Part shown: positions 6,237-9,878 of the stretch, piece after piece
How positions within the stretch are numbered: the stretch's first letter is position 1
Layout: the number at the start of each line of letters is the position of its first letter
Source: CAIYHK01 sp964638795
Lineage (GTDB): Bacteria > Actinomycetota > Acidimicrobiia > Acidimicrobiales > Ilumatobacteraceae
Direction of reading: 5' to 3'
NCBI GenBank assembly: GCA_964638795.1
Contig: CAZXAX010000060.1
Span: 1-9,878, forward strand
DNA: 9,878 nucleotides
Made by a program: the position numbers and the translations under genes
The notes under the pieces: generated by a model
What the model saw: the letters and a program-made list of their open reading frames with translations, nothing else
The model's database searches: none
What the model was told of the DNA's origin: nothing

Positions 6237-7855
6237 GACGCACCTCCGGTCTTCAGATCAAGGAGTGGTTCTGCTGATTTCACGACCGCCACCTCTGCGA
6301 AGTTGTCCGCTGGTGCGGGAGAAGGAGTTGCCCATTCGAGGGTGTGTGCATTCCACGGATCGTCGCCAGCAGCTGAACCTTTGCGGAATCCAGTAAGTGC
6401 AGCGGCAACAAATCCAAGTACCGCAACCAAAACAATCACGTGGCCGGCCGTCGAGAGAAGATTCCATGCTTCCTGCGGACCGTCGTAGGAAAATCCATTC
6501 GCAACTCCCGCTGGCTGATCGGCAAAACCGGCAACGAAATAGGGAAGGCCAGCAAGGAAGGTTCCAAGAAACGCCAGCACGCCTGTGCCCATCACTGCAC
6601 TGGTTGGCATCAAACGACCCCAGAGCTTGGGTCCCCAGTATGAAACTCCGGCCATCACTGCGATAAGACCGCCGTACATCACGAAAATAAATTCGGCTTC
6701 TTCAAACACAGTGGTTGCAACGTTGGTGCTGCTGATGGTGGACAACGCATGCCCGTGCATTCCAACGATTACTGCAAGAACACTCAGCAATGCCGGCACG
6801 AAAGGAGCAATGATCCGTGGTCGACGCGTTACCAGCAAGAACATGGAGGCACCGAGCACCGTCATCGCTCCGAGGATCGGTAACAAGTTGAAAATTGCCC
6901 ACGGAACGAAGTCGCGCAGTTTGTCGCTGAGGTTTCCATCCCAGCCCATGGTTTGCTGCTGTTGGATGACACCACCAAGAACTGATGTAGCTGCAATGCC
7001 GATTCCAGCAAGCACGACTCCGCGCAACTTGTGCCGAGCACCAGAAACAACAGTTGCGATCTCAGCCAGCATGGCCAGTGCAAGAAGCACGAACACGTAG
7101 GTCTGTGGCTGGCTCAAAGACCAACCGATCCAATCAACAACTCCAAAATTGCCACCAAATGCAACACGTCCATTGCGGTGGTCGACGAAGTTGTAAATCA
7201 GGTTCGCACCAAGTGCGGGCAATGTGAAAACAAGTGCCGATCCACCCACAAGAGCGCCCCATGCAAATAGCGGAGCGCGTTCGAGAGTCATACCTGGCGC
7301 ACGCGAATTGAGCACCGTAACCACGAGGCTTACGGAGGCGAACACCAGTCCGACAATCAACAGCAACATTCCAAGTAGGAACAGATCCACCATTGTTTGG
7401 TTGCCGCCGCCGGGCCCACCATTGCCAAGGTAGGCAATCTCAACCATCACGATGCCTGCCAACCAAGACCACAAACCAAACGATGCACCGCGAGCAAAAG
7501 CGATCGATCGCGCACCGACCTGTATCGGCACGACTGCAATTGCGATACCGATGAGCATCGGCAGCACTGCACCAAACACGAGCTCCACTCTGAAGAAAGT
7601 AAAGAACTGGCCGATGTTGTCGTCTGCAAAAAGCTGGAACGAATCGGAGTCCATTCGCTCAAAGCCGAGAAGCACGCCGATGGCAAGCGACAGCAATGCG
7701 CCACCGGAGGCCAAGATGATAAAGAGTCGACCGATCTTCTTGTGGTCTGTTGACGTCAACCAATCGGCCACGGCAAGCAACGTGGCTGCCGCCCCGCCGC
7801 TACCAGCGACACTGCCGGACGAGTTCGCTCCGGCGTGCGTATCAATGGTGGTCAT
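6233..7855 (-). CDS. Heme-copper oxidase subunit I paralogue lacking all heme and CuB ligands
   Basis: A 540-residue protein with about twelve membrane helices. It aligns along its length with the catalytic subunit I encoded downstream. Shared landmarks are STDHKKIG (35-42), PIQVGARSIAF (110-120), LNSRAPGMTL (182-191), SYWGPKLWGRLM (405-416) and the tail DPWNAHTLEW (499-508). Every metal ligand is replaced, using numbering of the active subunit then this one: His94 to Phe88, His272 to Gln249, His321 and His322 to Gln298 and Gln299, His407 to Glu388, His409 to Ile390. The D-channel Asp123 and Asn130 become Ser117 and Ala124, Glu274 becomes Gln251, Lys350 becomes about Ala330, and the propionate arginines become AG. 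Tyr253 keeps the crosslink tyrosine. It cannot be an oxidase of known chemistry. The two-helix C-terminal extension is absent. It is the first gene after the promoter gap, with ATG 7855 preceded by AAAGGA. The reading frame is intact, so it is not a pseudogene by sequence. Confidence 0.9.
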   Translation of the reverse strand: MTTIDTHAGANSSGSVAGSGGAAATLLAVADWLTSTDHKKIGRLFIILASGGALLSLAIGVLLGFERMDSDSFQLFADDNIGQFFTFFRVELVFGAVLPMLIGIAIAVVPIQVGARSIAFARGASFGLWSWLAGIVMVEIAYLGNGGPGGGNQTMVDLFLLGMLLLIVGLVFASVSLVVTVLNSRAPGMTLERAPLFAWGALVGGSALVFTLPALGANLIYNFVDHRNGRVAFGGNFGVVDWIGWSLSQPQTYVFVLLALAMLAEIATVVSGARHKLRGVVLAGIGIAATSVLGGVIQQQQTMGWDGNLSDKLRDFVPWAIFNLLPILGAMTVLGASMFLLVTRRPRIIAPFVPALLSVLAVIVGMHGHALSTISSTNVATTVFEEAEFIFVMYGGLIAVMAGVSYWGPKLWGRLMPTSAVMGTGVLAFLGTFLAGLPYFVAGFADQPAGVANGFSYDGPQEAWNLLSTAGHVIVLVAVLGFVAAALTGFRKGSAAGDDPWNAHTLEWATPSPAPADNFAEVAVVKSAEPLLDLKTGGAS

Positions 7856-7999
7856 TTGCGCAAAGCTTCCTTTGTGTCCGGAGGGCTCGTCGTGAGTTAC
7901 GAGAACACCGGAAGTCCGTGGATTTCCTTATCTGACATTACTTAGGCAGACCGCTTTAAAAGTAAATCCCCTTGTCACACATCACACGTGACAGGTGCG
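7856..7999 (-). promoter_or_regulatory. Likely promoter and leader region of the oxidase operon
   Basis: This 144-base gap between the ctaB stop and the subunit I paralogue start is the only substantial non-coding interval on the minus strand, so a promoter for the downstream genes most likely lies here. It is AT-rich between about 7930 and 7970. On the minus strand, TAATGT fits a loose TAnnnT -10 box, but I cannot pair it convincingly with a -35 box. A small potential hairpin (CTCGT with ACGAG, 8-base loop) occurs in the leader. Read-through from ctaB is also possible, as no terminator with a T-run is seen. Confidence 0.45.
7973..7993. promoter_or_regulatory. Inverted repeat TGTCAC-N9-GTGACA, possible operator
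   Basis: Perfect 6-base arms are separated by nine bases, just downstream of the ctaB stop and about 120 bases before the oxidase operon start. The 21-base dyad has the size of a binding site for a dimeric helix-turn-helix regulator, and the arms resemble CRP/FNR-type half sites loosely. There is no following T-run and the stem is short, so a terminator is less likely. Confidence 0.4.
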
Positions 8000-8932
8000 C
8001 TATTTCACAAGCACATCAATGGCGATGGCAGTGAAGATGAGCGTGATATAGGAAATCGAGTACGAAAACAGTTTCATTGCGTCAGCTTCGGTGGGTCGGC
8101 GCGCCAAGAGCAGCGTTCCGCCAAGGAACAGCACTCCAGAAACGGATGCCACCGCTATGTAGACCAAGCCAAGGTCTGCCACCGGCACCAGCACCCCTGA
8201 GCAGGCGACCAGGGCCACGGTGTAGATCACCATTGAGCGAAGGGTCTCGGTCATTGTGGCCACAACTGGCAACATCGGCACGTTGGCGGCCCGGTATTCC
8301 TCTACGTGTTTGATAGCGAGAGCCCAAAAATGGGGTGGGGTCCACAGAAAAATCAGCAAAAACAGCACAAATGGGGCCCAGCCAAGGCCTTCCGTGACCG
8401 CTGCCCAGCCAACAAGCACGGGCGCAGCCCCAGCAGCACCACCAATCACGATGTTCTGGCGGCTCGTCCGCTTCAGCCACATCGAGTAAATGAGCACATA
8501 AAACAAGGTCGCAGCGACCGCCAGCGATGCCGCCAACAGATTGGAAGTTATCCACAGGGTCACAAAGGCTGCGATTTCCAGCAAAACGGCGAAAATCATC
8601 GCATCTCGAGGCTGAATAAGGCCGGTAACTAAGGGCCGATTCTTGGTCCGTTCCATCAACGGGTCAATGTCGCGGTCAATGACCATGTTGATGGCATTGG
8701 CCCCACCGGCTGCCAAGGTGCCGCCAATCACCGTGGCCACTACGAGCCAAGTGGAAGGCCAGCCCCCCTCAGCCAGAACCATGGTCGGGACCGTGGTAAC
8801 TAGAAGAAGCTCAATAATGCGGGGCTTGGTCAGGGCGATGTACCCCCCAATCACCGACTTTGGGGCACGCCGCGACCCGTGGACACCACCGGCCAACCGG
8901 GACGGCACAAGGGGACGGCTTCCGATGTTCAT
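8000..8932 (-). CDS. ctaB: Protoheme IX farnesyltransferase (heme O synthase)
   Basis: An integral membrane prenyltransferase of the UbiA superfamily. It transfers a farnesyl group from farnesyl diphosphate to the vinyl group of heme b, giving heme O, the precursor of heme a for the oxidase encoded downstream. Read from ATG 8932 it has 310 residues, normal for the family. The polyprenyl-diphosphate/Mg site is clear: Asn82-xxx-Asp86-xxx-Asp90 in NAINMVIDRDIDPLMERT, followed by KNRPL. The second conserved region YSMWLKRTSRQN (149-160) and the family stretch WTPPHFWALAI (197-207), then EEYRAANVPMLP, are all present. About nine helices are predicted. A TTG four codons upstream (8944) is an alternative start. 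Neither has a clear Shine-Dalgarno, so a leaderless message is possible. It is separated from the oxidase operon by 144 bases. Confidence 0.96.
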   Translation of the reverse strand: MNIGSRPLVPSRLAGGVHGSRRAPKSVIGGYIALTKPRIIELLLVTTVPTMVLAEGGWPSTWLVVATVIGGTLAAGGANAINMVIDRDIDPLMERTKNRPLVTGLIQPRDAMIFAVLLEIAAFVTLWITSNLLAASLAVAATLFYVLIYSMWLKRTSRQNIVIGGAAGAAPVLVGWAAVTEGLGWAPFVLFLLIFLWTPPHFWALAIKHVEEYRAANVPMLPVVATMTETLRSMVIYTVALVACSGVLVPVADLGLVYIAVASVSGVLFLGGTLLLARRPTEADAMKLFSYSISYITLIFTAIAIDVLVK

Positions 8933-8961
8933 TTCAGTGGGCAAGGCTACAGAATTGAAGT

Positions 8962-9273
8962 GTGATCTCTTCCTTCACGGCCAGTTCCACCATCACCGAG
9001 AAAACCTCGGATCAGGATGTCGCGCTCGACAACCCTTGGATCGTGCTTGTTTGGAACGACCCAATCAATCTGATGTCGTATGTCACGTTCGTGTTTCAGA
9101 AACTATTTGGCTACTCGTTGGAAAAGGCGACCGAACTCATGCTGGATGTACATGAAAAAGGTAGGGCGGTTGTCTCGGCCGGCACACGCGAAAAAGCAGA
9201 GCTTGATGTCTTTCGACTTCATGAACACGGCCTGTGGGCGACCATGCAACGCGATGGCAGCGAAGGATCTTGA
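8962..9273 (+). CDS. clpS: ATP-dependent Clp protease adaptor ClpS
   Basis: A 103-residue cytoplasmic adaptor that binds N-degron substrates and hands them to the Clp ATPase, ClpC or ClpA type depending on the organism. After an unstructured N-terminus the core begins at PWIVLVWNDP. Asn32, Asp33 and His64 (LDVHEKG) match the residues that hold the substrate's free N-terminal amine in characterised ClpS. The stretch NLMSYVTFVFQKLFGYS (36-52) and the C-terminal LHEHGLWATM are typical of actinobacterial members. It starts with GTG 8962. The upstream TTGAAG is a weak ribosome site, and the ctaB start on the other strand is only 29 bases away. Its TGA overlaps the next gene's ATG by one base (TGATG). 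Confidence 0.95.
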   Translation: MISSFTASSTITEKTSDQDVALDNPWIVLVWNDPINLMSYVTFVFQKLFGYSLEKATELMLDVHEKGRAVVSAGTREKAELDVFRLHEHGLWATMQRDGSEGS

Positions 9274-9743
9274 TGCGTCGTCGTCTACCAATTGATCGTG
9301 CTCGTGACGGATCAATCCGTATCAACCTCGATGATTCTTCCCGCGAACTTTTGTTGCGGCTCGCAGGGGAGCTCGAAGCAATTGACTCAGATGAAAAATC
9401 TGACGATCCCAGAATGCGTCGCCTACACCCAACGGCATACCACCAAGATCCAGAACACGATGAAGAGTTCCAGCGATTGATGTTTGATGAACTGCGTGCA
9501 TCACGAGCAGCTTCACTACAGCAAACGCGAGATGCATTACTGAGCGACACGATGACAGAGGATCAACTGATGGGATTCATGCGCACGATGAACAGCCTGC
9601 GTCTCATTCTTGGTACTCAACTTGATGTTGCCGATGGCTCAGATTCTGAACCGCTCGATGGCGATCCCGCTGCTCCTTTCCATTATCTGTACGAATATCT
9701 CGGATATCTGCTCGAATGTTCCGTACAGGCTTTGAGTTCCTAG
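9273..9743 (+). CDS. DUF2017 family protein
   Basis: A 156-residue, probably cytoplasmic protein of unknown function in the DUF2017 family, commonly found beside clpS in actinobacteria. Supporting stretches are the Arg-rich start MRRRLPIDR, LRLAGELEAI (29-38), RRLHPTAYHQDPEHDEEFQ near 49-67 and LRASRAASL (74-82), then MRTMNSLRLILGTQLD near 103-118. The family's helical core and the LRLxLGT motif are the best signals. I chose ATG 9273 because AAGGA lies five bases before it and it couples to the clpS stop. An upstream in-frame ATG at 9234 would lie inside clpS. No signal peptide, membrane helix or catalytic motif is visible. The constant pairing with clpS in this group hints at a link to proteolysis, but that is inference. 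Confidence 0.85.
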   Translation: MRRRLPIDRARDGSIRINLDDSSRELLLRLAGELEAIDSDEKSDDPRMRRLHPTAYHQDPEHDEEFQRLMFDELRASRAASLQQTRDALLSDTMTEDQLMGFMRTMNSLRLILGTQLDVADGSDSEPLDGDPAAPFHYLYEYLGYLLECSVQALSS

Positions 9744-9760
9744 AAGGCTCAGTGTTTAAT
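9732..9760 (+). promoter_or_regulatory. Possible sigma-70-type promoter of tRNA-Glu
   Basis: TTGAGT (9732-9737) and TTTAAT (9755-9760) are separated by 17 bases, matching -35 and -10 boxes in spacing and roughly in sequence. Transcription would start near 9767, upstream of the tRNA. The -35 box overlaps the end of the DUF2017 gene. Confidence 0.35.
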
Positions 9761-9776
9761 GGAAATGGCGAGATCC

Positions 9777-9806
9777 AGAGCCCTACTGCTAGGGTTTCAA
9801 GGCTCT
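9777..9806 (+). other. Inverted repeats between DUF2017 and tRNA-Glu
   Basis: The outer arms AGAGCC (9777-9782) and GGCTCT (9801-9806) compete with a perfect inner hairpin CCCTA-CTGC-TAGGG (9781-9794). No T-run follows, so an intrinsic terminator is doubtful. It could be a processing or leader structure ahead of the tRNA. Confidence 0.3.
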
Positions 9807-9824
9807 CAACCGGAGTCGTCCCAT

Positions 9825-9878
9825 GCCCCCATCGTCTAGCGGCCTAGGACACCACCCTTTCAAGGTGGCGGCACGGGT
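9825..9878 (+). tRNA. tRNA-Glu (anticodon UUC), partial at window end
   Basis: The 5' part of a tRNA: acceptor strand GCCCCCA (9825-9831), U8 and a linker base, the D arm with GTCTAGCGGCCTAGGAC (9834-9850), and an anticodon stem CCACC/GGTGG (9852-9856 with 9864-9868) around the loop CTTTCAA. Loop positions 34-36 are TTC (9859-9861), reading GAA/GAG glutamate codons. The window ends inside the T arm (CGGGT), so the acceptor 3' strand is not seen. The stem pairs perfectly and the D arm is typical of bacterial tRNA-Glu. Confidence 0.93.

Noticed and set aside
6233..7855. Calling the ligand-free subunit I a pseudogene.
   Set aside because: The frame is intact for 540 codons, has tight spacing with the next gene and retains conserved structural motifs. 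Only catalytic residues are changed.
9137..9550. A 137-codon minus-strand frame opposite clpS and DUF2017.
   Set aside because: It is antisense to two recognised genes, rich in Ser and Arg as expected of a shadow frame, and has no domain signal.
9777..9806. An intrinsic terminator after the DUF2017 gene.
   Set aside because: Hairpin arms are present but no T-run follows on either strand, so it is listed only as an inverted repeat.
1..9878. CRISPR arrays, insertion sequences, integrase or attachment-site repeats.
   Set aside because: No regularly spaced direct repeats, transposase motifs or flanking terminal repeats were seen. The tRNA is cut by the window edge, so integration at its 3' end cannot be judged.

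Overview
The window carries most of an aa3/caa3-type cytochrome c oxidase gene cluster on the minus strand. It also holds a small divergent plus-strand pair (clpS and a DUF2017 gene) and the first part of a tRNA-Glu gene at the right edge. The combination points to an actinobacterium: a lipoprotein caa3-type subunit II, a subunit I with a C-terminal two-helix extension, and clpS next to DUF2017. It fits the class Acidimicrobiia best. That placement is inference from protein style, not from a search.

Layout by region, following transcription on the minus strand from right to left. ctaB (heme O synthase, 8932-8000) comes first. A 144-base gap follows, with an inverted repeat that may be an operator. 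Then eight tightly packed genes run to the left edge: a subunit I paralogue without any metal ligands (7855-6233), a degenerate subunit III paralogue (6236-5631), a polytopic membrane protein with a cupredoxin-like tail (5625-4507), subunit II with a fused cytochrome c domain (4507-3275), catalytic subunit I (3258-1270), subunit III (1277-672), subunit IV (652-326) and the start of a CtaG-type assembly factor (313 to beyond base 1). Junctions are overlaps of 1, 4 and 8 bases or gaps of 5 to 19 bases, so one operon is likely. On the plus strand, clpS starts just 29 bases from the ctaB ATG. It overlaps the DUF2017 gene by one base, and tRNA-Glu follows 81 bases later.

How they work together: CtaB makes the heme O precursor of heme a. 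CtaG helps assemble the copper centre. Subunits I to IV form a terminal oxidase that takes electrons through the fused cytochrome c and CuA of subunit II to heme a and the heme a3/CuB site of subunit I.

The notable part is the front of the operon. Three genes precede the true oxidase genes and look like a metal-free shadow of it: a subunit I fold in which all six heme and copper histidines are replaced, a subunit III fold that has lost its signature residues, and a membrane protein with a cupredoxin-like domain. All three are intact reading frames in the same operon, which suggests an accessory or assembly module rather than decay. No stretch longer than 144 bases lacks a gene.
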